DNA from: Mariniblastus sp964414815
GTDB taxonomy: Bacteria > Planctomycetota > Planctomycetia > Pirellulales > Pirellulaceae
Assembly (NCBI GenBank): GCA_964414815.1
Contig: CAYPXY010000003.1
Location: 1-64,000, forward strand
Direction of reading: 5' to 3'
DNA length: 64,000 nt
Made by a program: the position numbers and the translations under genes. Of this stretch, positions 24,893-34,450 are shown in pieces (position 1 is the stretch's first letter; every line of letters starts with the position of its first letter). Below the pieces are notes generated by a model, which was not told the origin of the DNA, did not search any database, and saw only the letters and a program-made list of their open reading frames with translations.

Positions 24893-26392
24893 ATGTCCAT
24901 TCGAACCTACCTTTCCGCCGTTGCGCTCGTCGCTTCTAGCTTTCTGGGAGCGAATGCGTTCGCTCAGCAGGAAAGCTACTTCGAAGTCACTCAGTCTCTC
25001 GATACGATCTCCATCCTGCAGGGGTCGAGCAAGCAATTGAAGTTTGCTTACGACATTCCCGAGTTGATGGTCGAGAACCCTGACATCATCCAGGCGACTC
25101 CCATGCGCTCCAACGAGATCATGGTTTCCGGCATGCAGCCCGGCCATACCTCGCTGACCGTCAGCGACGCCAGCAGCCGCTTGCATACGATCAAGGTGAT
25201 CGTTTCGATTGACACGCGCGCGTTGGAGATGGCTTACGAAAACCATTTTCCCGACTCCCGAATCAAGGTCAGCCCCCTCAAACAAGGAATCATTCTGACC
25301 GGGTTCGTCGGTCGGGATGAACAGATTGAGGCCGCCACACGCGTTGCGAATGATTTTGTCGGAACCAATGTGATCAATCAATTGAGCGTTCAGTCGATCC
25401 AGAACGTGGCGATTGAAATTCAGGTTTATGAAATCTCTCGCAGCAAACTTCGTCGTCTCGGCGTGGATTGGGACATTGCCGGCACCAGTGCCAGCTTCGC
25501 TTCCAGTGTCTCTGATTTGCTCTCAGGCACCAATCTGGAAGGCCGCATTGTCGGCGACTCGACGACTTTCCGTGCGTTTGTCCAGTTCCTGGAGCAACGG
25601 GATGTCGCTCGATTGATGGCTAAACCGGTACTGATTGCTCACCATGGTCGCCCCGCTGAGTTCCTCGATGGAGGTGAAGTACCGATTCTGATTTCCCAAG
25701 GCTTGGGCACCAACAGCATTGAATTTCGTCCTTTTGGTACCAAACTCGATATCGTCCCTCTGATTGAAGGCAATGGTTTGGTAACCCTTCAGGTTCGCGC
25801 CGAAGTCTCCGAAAAATCAGACGAACTGGGAGTTGAAAACGGAACTCCGGGATTCACGGTTCGCCGCGTCAACACCGGTGTCACCATGCGAACAGGACAT
25901 ACACTTGCACTGGCCGGACACTATCGCGAACGCAATGCCACGCGCGTTCGCGGGATTCCGAAACTGATGGACTTGCCGGCGCTAGGCACTGCATTCCGCC
26001 AAACGCAGGACGACTTCAAGGAAACCGAATTGTTGTTTTTGCTGACACCGAATTACATCAGTGATGTGGATGCAAGCCAGTTGCCCAACACGTTCCCAGG
26101 CCAGTTGACCACCGCCCCCTCGGATCGTGAGCTGTTCCTCAACGCTCACAATGAAGTACCCAAGTGCCAGGACGATTGCCCCGTACCGCAGCATTTTGGT
26201 TCGGCCTATCCGATCCATCAACCTGCGGCGCCGTATGGCTCCTATGCACCCCCATCTACACCCCAACCGTATCCACCGTCTGGCCAGTATCCTCCCCAGA
26301 TACCGCCACAGTCCCAGCACCAAACCAAACAACCCCCGGTACGAGAAGCCTCCCGCGCACCTGGATTCAACTGGCCCCAAAACCGCCGGTAG
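24893..26392 (+). CDS. cpaC: Tad/Flp pilus secretin CpaC (RcpA)
   Basis: A signal peptide (YLSAVALVASSFLGANAFA) is followed by the pilus N-terminal domain ('EVTQSLDTISILQGSSKQL', 'MRSNEIMVSGMQPGHTSLTV'), a BON-like region around 115-165, and the secretin C-terminal domain ('VLIAHHGRPAEFLDGGEVPI', 'NTGVTMRTGHTLALAGHYRE', 'ETELLFLLTPNYISDV'). The last 80 residues are rich in Pro, Gln and Tyr. It forms the outer-membrane channel for Flp pili. The length of 499 residues fits the family. Confidence 0.95.
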   Translation: MSIRTYLSAVALVASSFLGANAFAQQESYFEVTQSLDTISILQGSSKQLKFAYDIPELMVENPDIIQATPMRSNEIMVSGMQPGHTSLTVSDASSRLHTIKVIVSIDTRALEMAYENHFPDSRIKVSPLKQGIILTGFVGRDEQIEAATRVANDFVGTNVINQLSVQSIQNVAIEIQVYEISRSKLRRLGVDWDIAGTSASFASSVSDLLSGTNLEGRIVGDSTTFRAFVQFLEQRDVARLMAKPVLIAHHGRPAEFLDGGEVPILISQGLGTNSIEFRPFGTKLDIVPLIEGNGLVTLQVRAEVSEKSDELGVENGTPGFTVRRVNTGVTMRTGHTLALAGHYRERNATRVRGIPKLMDLPALGTAFRQTQDDFKETELLFLLTPNYISDVDASQLPNTFPGQLTTAPSDRELFLNAHNEVPKCQDDCPVPQHFGSAYPIHQPAAPYGSYAPPSTPQPYPPSGQYPPQIPPQSQHQTKQPPVREASRAPGFNWPQNRR

Positions 26393-26434
26393 ATCGTTGT
26401 CCAGATCCGTCAACATTTTCCAACCCCCACATCC

Positions 26435-27631
26435 ATGAGCGGCGCACTCCGAGTTTCCATTTGCGATCCCAACGAACGATCGCGCGAGACGCTGAAGAAA
26501 TTCCTTGTCGGTACTGACAAAGTCTGGCTCGAAGCGGACTGCTCGCGTTATGAGTTCTTTCCGGAGATTGTCCAGCAGACGACCCCCGAAGTCGCCATCG
26601 TAGACATCGACAGCGATGAAAATCGTGCTCTGTCGCTGGTCGAAAATCTGTCCCGCAATTTTCCGAACTGTGGAATCATCGTTGTCAGCAAGCGAACCGA
26701 CGGCCAACTGATTCTCAAGGTCATGCGTGCCGGTGCGCGCGAGTTCTTGCACTCGCCGATCCAGATTGAAGAACTGGTGGGAGCACTGGATCGGGTCGGG
26801 GCGGCCCTGGACGGCTCCACTCGGAATGTTTCCAACTCGATCATCGCGGTCGCCGGTGCGTCGGGCGGAGTAGGCGCGACTTCGGTAGCGATTAATCTGG
26901 CCGTGGCACTGGCTCGCAACCCTGCTCGAAGTGTCGCCTTGATCGATATGGATCTGGCACTGGGAGATGCGGATGTTTTCCTGGATATGATTCCGGAATA
27001 CACACTGATCGACGTCGCACAAAATATTTCCCGGCTCGACTTGACGCTGCTGCGAAAGTCGTTGACCAAGCACGAAACGGGAGTGTATTTATTGCCTCGC
27101 CCGGTACAGATCGATGATTCGGCTCAAATCACCAAGGAAGACTTCCGCAAGGTGCTGGCATTGCTAAAGGCCTCCTTCAGCCATCTGGTTATCGATCTGT
27201 CGAAGTCGTTCACAGAACTGGATATGACGGCCCTTGAAGCAGCCAACCATATCGTGCTGATTACTCAACTGGATTTGCCGTGCCTGCGAAATGTGGTTCG
27301 ATTGATCAGTTCATTCGAAACGCACGATGGAATGAATGAAAAGGTGAGAGTGGTGGTCAACCGAACCGGTTTGGATAAGTCTCATATCAGTACGGCCAAA
27401 GCCGAGGAGACGATCGACCGCGATATTTTCTGGCGTATTCCCAATAACTACGCCGTGATTTCCGAATGTCGCAACAATGGGGTCCCGCTGATGCAGCACG
27501 CTCCCAAGGCCGCGATCACGCTTTCCATCAACGAACTTGCTGAAAAGCTGGCCGGCGATTCATCTCAGCCCCACGAAAGCCCCGAAGCCAAAAAAGACAA
27601 AAAGGGTTGGCTGAAGTTTCTGGGAAAATAG
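26435..27631 (+). CDS. cpaE: CpaE/TadZ-type pilus localisation ATPase
   Basis: The N-terminal 120 residues have a receiver-like fold (VSICDPNERSRETLKKFL, then VAIVDIDS), and residues 135-398 are a MinD/ParA-like ATPase. The Walker A region is GASGGVGAT at 141-149, lacking both the deviant-motif lysine and the P-loop lysine, a variation seen in TadZ proteins. 'LIDMDLALGDADVFLDM' carries the Walker A' aspartate. TadZ/CpaE places the pilus machine at a cell pole. In most tad operons cpaF, tadB and tadC follow; here the next gene is a DUF1080 lipoprotein. Confidence 0.92.
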   Translation: MSGALRVSICDPNERSRETLKKFLVGTDKVWLEADCSRYEFFPEIVQQTTPEVAIVDIDSDENRALSLVENLSRNFPNCGIIVVSKRTDGQLILKVMRAGAREFLHSPIQIEELVGALDRVGAALDGSTRNVSNSIIAVAGASGGVGATSVAINLAVALARNPARSVALIDMDLALGDADVFLDMIPEYTLIDVAQNISRLDLTLLRKSLTKHETGVYLLPRPVQIDDSAQITKEDFRKVLALLKASFSHLVIDLSKSFTELDMTALEAANHIVLITQLDLPCLRNVVRLISSFETHDGMNEKVRVVVNRTGLDKSHISTAKAEETIDRDIFWRIPNNYAVISECRNNGVPLMQHAPKAAITLSINELAEKLAGDSSQPHESPEAKKDKKGWLKFLGK

Positions 27632-27700
27632 ATTACGATAACGAAGTCGTACGGAACGTTCCCCGTTTGCGGCTCAATCGTGTTCTAGTGATGTTCCATC

Positions 27701-28423
27701 ATGAAGCCCTTTCTCTATTTCGCCGTCGGACTGACGGTTGTATTCGCGTTTGTTTTCCCTGGCTGCCAACGCGAGCATTCCAATCAAGCCACAACCGATG
27801 TACCCCCACTGAGTGATGGCGGTGCCGCTAAGCCCCAAGAAGCAGCGGTCGTAGTTGCCAGCGAAGCAACGTCAACCATTGATTTATTCGATGGTGAAAC
27901 GTTGACCGGTTGGGAAGTCACCCAATTTGGCGGGCAGGGAGAATGCCTGGTCGAAGATGGGATGATCGTGGTTGAACCCGGATTTCCGCTGTCTGGAATC
28001 CATTCGACTCGCGATGATTTGCCGACCTCGACCTACGAAATTGAGCTTGAAGCCCAAAAGCTCGATGGCAACGATTTCTTTTGCGGCCTGACCTTTCCAG
28101 TCAATGAAAGCCACTGTTCGTTGATCGTGGGAGGCTGGGCAGGACCGGTCGTGGGATTGTCGATGATCGACGATCAGGATGCAGCAAGTAATGAAACCCG
28201 AAAATTGATGCGGTTCGAAACCGGTCAGTGGTATCGAATCCGCCTCCGCGTTTTACCCGACCGAATTCAGACCTGGATCGACGACGAGCCGATCATTGAT
28301 CTGGACCTGACAGGCCGTAACCTCTCCGTGCGCAACGAAACGCTGCCCAGCCGTCCGCTGGGAATTTGCAGTTTCCAGACCAAGGCAGCCTATCGCAAAA
28401 TCTCGCTCAAACGCCTGTTTTGA
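27701..28423 (+). CDS. DUF1080 (3-keto-disaccharide hydrolase-like) lipoprotein
   Basis: The signal VGLTVVFAFVFPGC ends in a lipobox cysteine at about residue 22. A single DUF1080 domain follows, with its usual opening TIDLFDGETLTGWE and the concanavalin-like beta-sandwich core ('STYEIELEAQKLDGNDFFCG', 'MRFETGQWYRIRLRV'). DUF1080 proteins are heavily expanded in planctomycetes, and some act on 3-keto-glycosides. This copy is short and stands alone, so substrate is unknown. Sixty-nine bp separate it from cpaE. Confidence 0.88.
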   Translation: MKPFLYFAVGLTVVFAFVFPGCQREHSNQATTDVPPLSDGGAAKPQEAAVVVASEATSTIDLFDGETLTGWEVTQFGGQGECLVEDGMIVVEPGFPLSGIHSTRDDLPTSTYEIELEAQKLDGNDFFCGLTFPVNESHCSLIVGGWAGPVVGLSMIDDQDAASNETRKLMRFETGQWYRIRLRVLPDRIQTWIDDEPIIDLDLTGRNLSVRNETLPSRPLGICSFQTKAAYRKISLKRLF

Positions 28424-28485
28424 ATATTCCCGCGACCTTGTTCCGGTCTACAATAACGCACTTTCAAAAACCACGGGAAGGTGTC

Positions 28486-28809
28486 TCACTCTTCACCACC
28501 CAGACTTCTCAACATCTCTAACGTATAAATCCCGCTCGAATGATCGTCGGAGAAGTGGATGCTGTAGGCATAATTTCCAAGCGGATGCATTTTGAGAATA
28601 TCCAGCGGCATGGTTTCTGCAGCGGAAAGCACTTTCAGCATTCCTTTAGGGGTAGGCGCATCGGTTTCGCTTTGCCGTTTCGCATTACAGACCGCACATC
28701 GACAACGATCGCGCAACACCCGGAACGGGATTTCCTGGACATGCCCGTCGTCCCACTCGATCAACAGCGACCGCGATTCCGTTTTTTGAAGTTTGACGGG
28801 ACAGTTCAT
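28486..28809 (-). CDS. DUF971 domain protein
   Basis: Starting at ATG 28809 gives 107 residues that fit one DUF971 domain: 'LLIEWDDGHVQEIPFRVLRD' followed by RCRCAVC, a Cys-rich CxCxxC motif, and 'HPLGNYAYSIHFSDDHSSGI'. The domain occurs alone, beside Mrp/ApbC-type proteins, and at the N-terminus of gamma-butyrobetaine hydroxylases, where it can bind zinc or Fe-S. The frame is open further upstream to 28926 but that would overlap the neighbouring flavoprotein gene, which ends 29 bp before this start on the same strand. Confidence 0.88.
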   Translation of the reverse strand: MNCPVKLQKTESRSLLIEWDDGHVQEIPFRVLRDRCRCAVCNAKRQSETDAPTPKGMLKVLSAAETMPLDILKMHPLGNYAYSIHFSDDHSSGIYTLEMLRSLGGEE

Positions 28810-28838
28810 GGCGGCGAATTTCGAGGACACTCTTTCAC

Positions 28839-30092
28839 TCAAACTTTGGCGGCCTTTTTGGATTTCTTGGTTCCCTCCGTCGGTACGCCGAGGTCTCCGA
28901 AGAATCGGCCAGGCTCTCCATCCCACAAGCGGCCGGTCAGCAAGTGGACAAAGTTCACCATCTGATGAGGATGCGATTTCAGAAATTCGTGCAGGTTAAA
29001 TGGTTTGGCACAGAATGTCTGGACCAACTGCTCCATCCATTGTGTTCCCGACTCATATTCGGATTGCCACCGGCCCAACTGTCTGGCGGAAAGATCATTG
29101 GTGGCAAGCCCCTCCGCAACGGCTTCTCCCGCCCACAGGCCCGACTTCATCGCCAACAAAACTCCCGAACCAAAAACGGGATCACAAAAGCCACCGGCAT
29201 CCCCCACGATCACCCAGCCATCGCCCGCCCGTTGACTGCACGACCAGGAAAAATCCTTTGCGATGTTGAATCGCCCCACCTGCTTGCCGTCGATCAATCG
29301 CCGTTTGATTGCCGGACAGTTCTTCAGCTCTGTTTCAAAGGTTTGCTGCGGGCCTCCACGACGTTTTAACAGAAATTCATTGTCACCGACGACACCGACA
29401 CTGACCGTTCCATCGAACAACGGAACATACCAGAACCAGGCTTCTCGCGATTCCGTGTGAACAATCGACGTCATCTCAGGATTCTTTCCTCCCGCCCGGA
29501 TTCCACCTTCGAAGTAGCCCCAGATCGCGGACTTCTCCATGTGGGTTTGGCTCTGCTTCAGTTCCAAGCGGTTGGCAATGAGCGCCGATTGCCCCGAGGC
29601 GTCGATCACCACCTTGGCCGAAACTTCCTGATCCTTGCCATCGGCAAACGCGATGGTCAACTTGTGATTCCCTTTTTTGCGAATCTCCATATCGATCACG
29701 CTTGCTCCATCGACGACGGTTGCGCCGCGATTGTAGGCCGTATCAAACAGGAGTTGATCGAACTCCGCCCGATTGACGTGCCAACTCAGGTTGCTCAGAC
29801 GCTTGTCATAGTCCGCGAAAACAAAGGCATTGGATTCGCTTTCGTCATGATTGCTGAACTGAACACCCCGCTTGCGAGTGAATCCGATCCGATCCATTTC
29901 CTGTTCGATTCCCAACCGCTCCAGCACCCAGTAGCATTCCGGCATCAGCGATTCGCCACCATGGAAACGCGGCATCTTGTCGCGTTCAATCAATAATGTC
30001 GAGTAGCCTTGCTCCGCGACCATGGCCGCCGCGGTAGAGCCACCCGGCCCCGCGCCGATCACAATACAGTCAAAATTACGGTTCGTTATCAT
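28839..30092 (-). CDS. FAD-dependent oxidoreductase, geranylgeranyl-reductase/halogenase-like
   Basis: Residues 9-40 carry the Rossmann FAD site (CIVIGAGPGGSTAAAMVAEQ) ending in IERD. The second FAD motif is VIVGDAGGFCDPVFGSGVLL, and 'KVVIDASGQSALIANRL' sits between them. The overall pattern is of the tryptophan-halogenase/geranylgeranyl-reductase superfamily. The C-terminal 50 residues carry a 'MVNFVHLLTGRLWDGEPGRF' segment and a Lys-rich tail. No halogenase WxWxIP motif is seen, so a reductase or hydroxylase acting on a lipid or polyketide is more likely. Same strand as the DUF971 gene, possibly co-transcribed. Confidence 0.85.
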   Translation of the reverse strand: MITNRNFDCIVIGAGPGGSTAAAMVAEQGYSTLLIERDKMPRFHGGESLMPECYWVLERLGIEQEMDRIGFTRKRGVQFSNHDESESNAFVFADYDKRLSNLSWHVNRAEFDQLLFDTAYNRGATVVDGASVIDMEIRKKGNHKLTIAFADGKDQEVSAKVVIDASGQSALIANRLELKQSQTHMEKSAIWGYFEGGIRAGGKNPEMTSIVHTESREAWFWYVPLFDGTVSVGVVGDNEFLLKRRGGPQQTFETELKNCPAIKRRLIDGKQVGRFNIAKDFSWSCSQRAGDGWVIVGDAGGFCDPVFGSGVLLAMKSGLWAGEAVAEGLATNDLSARQLGRWQSEYESGTQWMEQLVQTFCAKPFNLHEFLKSHPHQMVNFVHLLTGRLWDGEPGRFFGDLGVPTEGTKKSKKAAKV

Positions 30093-30245
30093 GGTTTCTC
30101 CCCCTTAATCGTCGTTCAATTCACAGACATTGTATCGTAAACGCAGCCTCCTGACCAACGAGTTTCCCAGTTAGCGGTTGAGACAATTCGCTTGTCGATT
30201 TACATTGGTGTCTTCCGGTTTACTCTTGTTCTGAAAAGGCTCACG

Positions 30246-33200
30246 ATGTTTGTTTCTCCTTCTGTAATTGGCAAGTCGTTTCCATTGGCCATCGTCGCTG
30301 CGATTGCGTTTTCTTTATCGTCTGCCTCGTTGGCGTTACAGGACAATGCCCCGGCTCAAGACATCGAGTCAACGTATGTGACCAACGTACTTCAACTTAC
30401 TTTTGAAGGAAAACGCGCTGGCGAAGGCTATTTCAACGCAGACGGAACCTTGATGGTCTTTCAGTCGGAACGCCGCTCCGACAATCCTTTCTTCCAGATC
30501 TATTTGTTGGACCTGACCACGGGCGACATCGAGCCGATTTCACCTGGCCACGGCAAGACGACTTGTGCCTGGATTCATCCCAACAACCGTCAGGTTCTAT
30601 TTTCTTCCACGCATGATGACCTCGAGGCGAGGGCCAAACAGAAAACGGAAATCGAGTTTCGCGAATCGGGTCAGGCGCGACGTTATTCCTGGGACTACGA
30701 TCCCACTTATGAATTGTATTCGTTTGATCGGCAAACGAAAACCTACCAGCGACTCACCCATGCCCCAGGCTATGATGCGGAAGGATGTTATTCACCAGAT
30801 GGAAAACACATTGTGTTTGCCTCCAATCGTCAAGCCTGGGAATCGGAGCTGACCGAGGAAGAGAAGAAGAAACTGGAGATCGACCCGGCGTACTGGATGG
30901 AAATTTATATCATGGACGCCGACGGTTCGAATGTCCGCCAGTTGACCCATGCCAAAGGATATGACGGAGGCCCCTTCTTTTCACACGACGGAACGAAAAT
31001 CTGTTGGCGACGTTTTTCAGAAGACGGTGCGCGAGCCGAGATTTTCACGATGAATATCGATGGCAGCGACCCACGCCAGCTGACCCACATGGGCGCCATG
31101 AGTTGGGCACCCTTTTTCCATCCGTCGGGCGAGTACCTGATCTTTAACACCAACAAACACGGTTTTGGAAATTTCGAATTGTACCTGGTCGATGCCAAGG
31201 GCTTGACGGCTCCGGTTCGGGTCACGGACACAAACGGATTCGATGCACTGGCCAGTTTTTCGCCGGATGGAAAACGTTTGACCTGGACTTCTGGCCGAAC
31301 ACCGCGCACGGATTCGCAGATTTTTATTGCCGACTGGAATCACGAAGCGGCTCTTGAGGCACTGTCAAAATCACGAAGGCAATCCAGCCCCGACCAGCAA
31401 CCAGTCGCTGACAACACGACACAGTCCACCGACGCCCCGGCCAAGGCTCACGGTGCGGAGCAAGCGAAACAGATCAGCAATAGCGTGTTTGCACCGACCG
31501 ACCTTTCGGCTCACGTCGATTATTTGTGCTCGCCCGAACTCGAAGGCCGTTTGACCGGCTCGGAAGGCGAACGAAAAGCGACCGCCTATGTGGCAGGCTA
31601 TTTCGAACAAATTGGTTTGGTTCCAGACGGTGATGAGAGCAACTGGTTTCAGTATTTTGATTTCCCGGTCGGCGTCGAGATAGGGAAAGGAAATCAACTG
31701 GCCGTCAACTACGAGGGCGAACCGCCAGTAGTACTCGACCTCGATTCAGACTGGCGACCACTGGCCTTTACCAGCAACATCGAGATCAAACAAACCACCG
31801 TCGTCTTTGCAGGGTATGGGATTGTTGCGCCGGCCCAGGACGGTCAGCGCGCCTATGATTCCTATGCGGGGCTCAATGTCGAGAACAAGTGGGTCATGGT
31901 CTTTCGATTTTCTCCCGAAGAGGTTTCCGCTGAGCAGCGACAACATTTGCAGTTCTACAGTTCGTTGCGAAAGAAAGCTTTTTATGCTCGCGAGCGAGGC
32001 GCGCGAGGCCTGATTGTGGTCAGTGGCCCCGGTTCAAAAGTCCAAAACCAGCTTGTGCCGCTCAAAGGCGATTTTTCCTCGGCGGGCAGCAGCCTGGCCG
32101 CCGTTTCGGTTTCGGACCGAGTGGCTGCCGACTGGTTCGAAGAGATGGACAAAAATTTGGCCGACGTTCAATCCCAACTCGATCGCGGAGAGACCGTAGA
32201 AGGATTTGAGTTGCCCAGTCTGACCTTGTCAGCCCAATTGGACCTGACCAAAACAACGGGCAAGGGAAGGAATGTGCTTGGCCGCTTACAAGCAGGCGAT
32301 CAACCTTCGCCCACAGCCGTTCTGATCGGTGCCCACATCGACCACCTTGGCCGGGGCGAATCGGGCAACAGCCTGGCAAGTGAAACTGAAAAAGGGGAAA
32401 TTCACTTTGGGGCCGACGACAATGCATCCGGGGTTGCAGGGCTGCTGGAGATCGCAGACTTCCTGGTGCATCAAAAACGGGAAGGCAAGCTACAACTGAA
32501 GCACGATATTATTTTTGCAGCGTGGTCCGGTGAAGAGCTGGGCCTACACGGTTCGAAACACTATGTAGAAGCAAGACTCATTGCTCCAACACCGGTCGCC
32601 GATTCAGGTCAGCCATCATCGCATCAGTTTGTGATCCAGATTGAGAAGGACGGAGCCATCCTGGTCAATGGAAAGCCTTCCACCTCGGATGACCTGGCTG
32701 GAAAATTGGGTTACATGGGGAAAAACCATCCCAACTTCGTGATCGATGTTCAGATCGATTCCCATGCTCCCTCAGGTGCGCGTGAGAATTTGGTGAATAC
32801 GGCCCGATCCTTTGGCGTGACCCAATTCAACTTCAACGTCACCTCGAGCGGTCCGCAGCAAACCTTGATCGCGGCGCTCAATATGGATATGATCGGTCGT
32901 CTGCGAGACAAAGCCTACCTCCAAGGCGCCGGCAGCAGCGACTACTGGTCATCGGCCATCGAGTCACGAAACGTTGTCGTTGGATTGCCGCTGTCGGTTT
33001 CGAACGATACCGCACTGCCGACGGACGCCAGCTCGTTTTATGTCGCAGGCGTTCCCATTCTGTCGGCATTTACTGGCTCGCACAACGACTATCACTCACC
33101 CCGCGATACACCGGACAAACTGAACTACGAAGGCGCAGCCAAGGTGGCTCAGTTGATGGGCTTGATCGTTCGTTCACTGGCAAGCAGTGATGAAGTACCC

Positions 33201-33515
33201 AACTACATTCGGCAAGAAACCCGCCCCCAAGGCCCATCCAGAGCAGGTAGTCGAGTCGCGCTGGGAACGGTACCCTCGTATGGTGATGATGTCGTGGGTG
33301 TTTTGCTGTCCGACGTAACCCCCGGTGGAGCGGCAGCGAAAGCAGGTGTCGAGGCGGGCGATATCATTGTGGGATTGGCGGGTTCGGAAGTCGAGAACAT
33401 CTACGACTATTCCACCATCCTCAACGGGTTACGGGCCGGCGAAGAAACCGAGATCATTGTCCAACGCGATGGAAAACGATTGTCGCTGAAGCTAATACCG
33501 CTGGCGCGCGACTAG
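30246..33515 (+). CDS. Secreted TolB-propeller / M28 peptidase / PDZ fusion
   Basis: ATG 30246 gives a signal peptide ending near SLALQ. Residues about 35-380 are PD40/TolB-like propeller blades ('MDADGSNVRQLTHAKGYDGG', 'MNIDGSDPRQLTHMG'). An M28 aminopeptidase region follows with the zinc ligands in GAHIDHLG, DDNASG, SGEELGLHGS, NMDMIGR and GSHNDYHSP. A PA-like insert ('ARERGARGLIVVSGPG') precedes the catalytic part. The last 90 residues are a PDZ domain. The M28 core is split by a roughly 90-residue insertion after GLHGSKHY. It likely degrades peptides in the periplasm or outside the cell. The 1089-residue, three-module arrangement is large for M28. Confidence 0.92.
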   Translation: MFVSPSVIGKSFPLAIVAAIAFSLSSASLALQDNAPAQDIESTYVTNVLQLTFEGKRAGEGYFNADGTLMVFQSERRSDNPFFQIYLLDLTTGDIEPISPGHGKTTCAWIHPNNRQVLFSSTHDDLEARAKQKTEIEFRESGQARRYSWDYDPTYELYSFDRQTKTYQRLTHAPGYDAEGCYSPDGKHIVFASNRQAWESELTEEEKKKLEIDPAYWMEIYIMDADGSNVRQLTHAKGYDGGPFFSHDGTKICWRRFSEDGARAEIFTMNIDGSDPRQLTHMGAMSWAPFFHPSGEYLIFNTNKHGFGNFELYLVDAKGLTAPVRVTDTNGFDALASFSPDGKRLTWTSGRTPRTDSQIFIADWNHEAALEALSKSRRQSSPDQQPVADNTTQSTDAPAKAHGAEQAKQISNSVFAPTDLSAHVDYLCSPELEGRLTGSEGERKATAYVAGYFEQIGLVPDGDESNWFQYFDFPVGVEIGKGNQLAVNYEGEPPVVLDLDSDWRPLAFTSNIEIKQTTVVFAGYGIVAPAQDGQRAYDSYAGLNVENKWVMVFRFSPEEVSAEQRQHLQFYSSLRKKAFYARERGARGLIVVSGPGSKVQNQLVPLKGDFSSAGSSLAAVSVSDRVAADWFEEMDKNLADVQSQLDRGETVEGFELPSLTLSAQLDLTKTTGKGRNVLGRLQAGDQPSPTAVLIGAHIDHLGRGESGNSLASETEKGEIHFGADDNASGVAGLLEIADFLVHQKREGKLQLKHDIIFAAWSGEELGLHGSKHYVEARLIAPTPVADSGQPSSHQFVIQIEKDGAILVNGKPSTSDDLAGKLGYMGKNHPNFVIDVQIDSHAPSGARENLVNTARSFGVTQFNFNVTSSGPQQTLIAALNMDMIGRLRDKAYLQGAGSSDYWSSAIESRNVVVGLPLSVSNDTALPTDASSFYVAGVPILSAFTGSHNDYHSPRDTPDKLNYEGAAKVAQLMGLIVRSLASSDEVPNYIRQETRPQGPSRAGSRVALGTVPSYGDDVVGVLLSDVTPGGAAAKAGVEAGDIIVGLAGSEVENIYDYSTILNGLRAGEETEIIVQRDGKRLSLKLIPLARD

Positions 33516-33598
33516 AAACGAGGTAGCCGCTCTGGCATTGCGCAAGCTTAATTTTTCGCCACCACCCGACCCTGCGTCGGTGGGGCGATGGCTGACTG
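33516..33598. terminator. Possible bidirectional terminator between convergent genes
   Basis: CACCCGAC (about 33561-33568) can pair with GTCGGTG (about 33574-33580), preceded by TTAATTTTT on the plus strand. The stem has a bulge. Position between two convergent genes is the main support. Confidence 0.3.
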
Positions 33599-34450
33599 CT
33601 AATCCAGATCCGAAAGGCTCACCTCTTCTCCGCCGTTGATGGTCATTAATGGCTTGAGCCGTTCCATGTACTTGCGTATATCTTCAAGTTGTGTTTCCCG
33701 GTCGGACGGTTTGGTGAATCGAACAGAACCTGGAACGGCACCGTCAGCCATCGCCAAATTCATGTATCCGGGATGAGATAATTTCATCTCGGCAATCTTC
33801 ATTAAAGTTTCGGGAGCAGCGTCATGGGGAGACATCCATTCGACTGCCAATTCGAATGGGACATCGAGTACCGCAATGGTATTGGATAGACCGTCTTTGA
33901 TATCCTGGAGTTTTCGGGATCGACCGTCGATTCCAAAAACACCTTCTTCCCAAGCGTTGCCCAGGTAAGTGGTATAGCCGCGCTCCCGCCGAACAGAAGG
34001 ACATTGATAGACATGCAGGCGGGTTTCTCGGGCTTGAGCGTTGACCGGATCATCCCAAGGCTTGGTCAAATCAATGGATTCATAGAGCTGATTCTGTTCA
34101 AGGTAGGGAAGGAGCAGCGTTCGCCAGCTATGCAACGGCTGGCCATTTTCGTCGACCGTATAGGCTGGTGGTAGTGAACCGTGGTGTTCCGCATAGTAGT
34201 GCAAGGCAAGTACAATTTGACGCATATTGTTGGCGCACTGACCGCGTCGTGCAGGCTCGCGAACCTGACGAACAGCTGGCGTCAACAAGGCCAGAACCAA
34301 TACCGAGCAGACTATCAATGACCCGATCCAGAACAGCACACGACGTCGGTTCCAGAACTTGGGTTTGACAGGTGCAACGGGTTCAGTGGTGTTCACGTTC
34401 GGATGGGCGTGTTCATTGTTCATGGGGCAACCGTTGGTTGGTTCAATCAT
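33599..34450 (-). CDS. DUF1559 family protein (copy A)
   Basis: This member has an N-terminal cytoplasmic tail, one membrane helix (VLFWIGSLIVCSVLVLALL), then the DUF1559 signature 'REPARRGQCANNMRQIVLAL' followed by HYYAEHHGSLPPAYTVDENG and 'PLHSWRTLLLPYLEQNQLY'. The family is a planctomycete/verrucomicrobial expansion of prepilin-like proteins, usually with an SH-type pilin N-terminus. Here the helix is preceded by a tail of about 40 residues, unlike the classic processed form. Start 34450 overlaps the upstream gene by 8 bp; 34423 is also possible. It is a tandem paralog of the next gene. Confidence 0.85.
   Translation of the reverse strand: MIEPTNGCPMNNEHAHPNVNTTEPVAPVKPKFWNRRRVLFWIGSLIVCSVLVLALLTPAVRQVREPARRGQCANNMRQIVLALHYYAEHHGSLPPAYTVDENGQPLHSWRTLLLPYLEQNQLYESIDLTKPWDDPVNAQARETRLHVYQCPSVRRERGYTTYLGNAWEEGVFGIDGRSRKLQDIKDGLSNTIAVLDVPFELAVEWMSPHDAAPETLMKIAEMKLSHPGYMNLAMADGAVPGSVRFTKPSDRETQLEDIRKYMERLKPLMTINGGEEVSLSDLD

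Noticed and set aside
25982..27073. Long antisense open frame (363 codons) opposite cpaC/cpaE.
   Set aside because: The plus-strand frames match known secretin and TadZ proteins. The antisense frame has no domain-like composition and is a codon-bias shadow.
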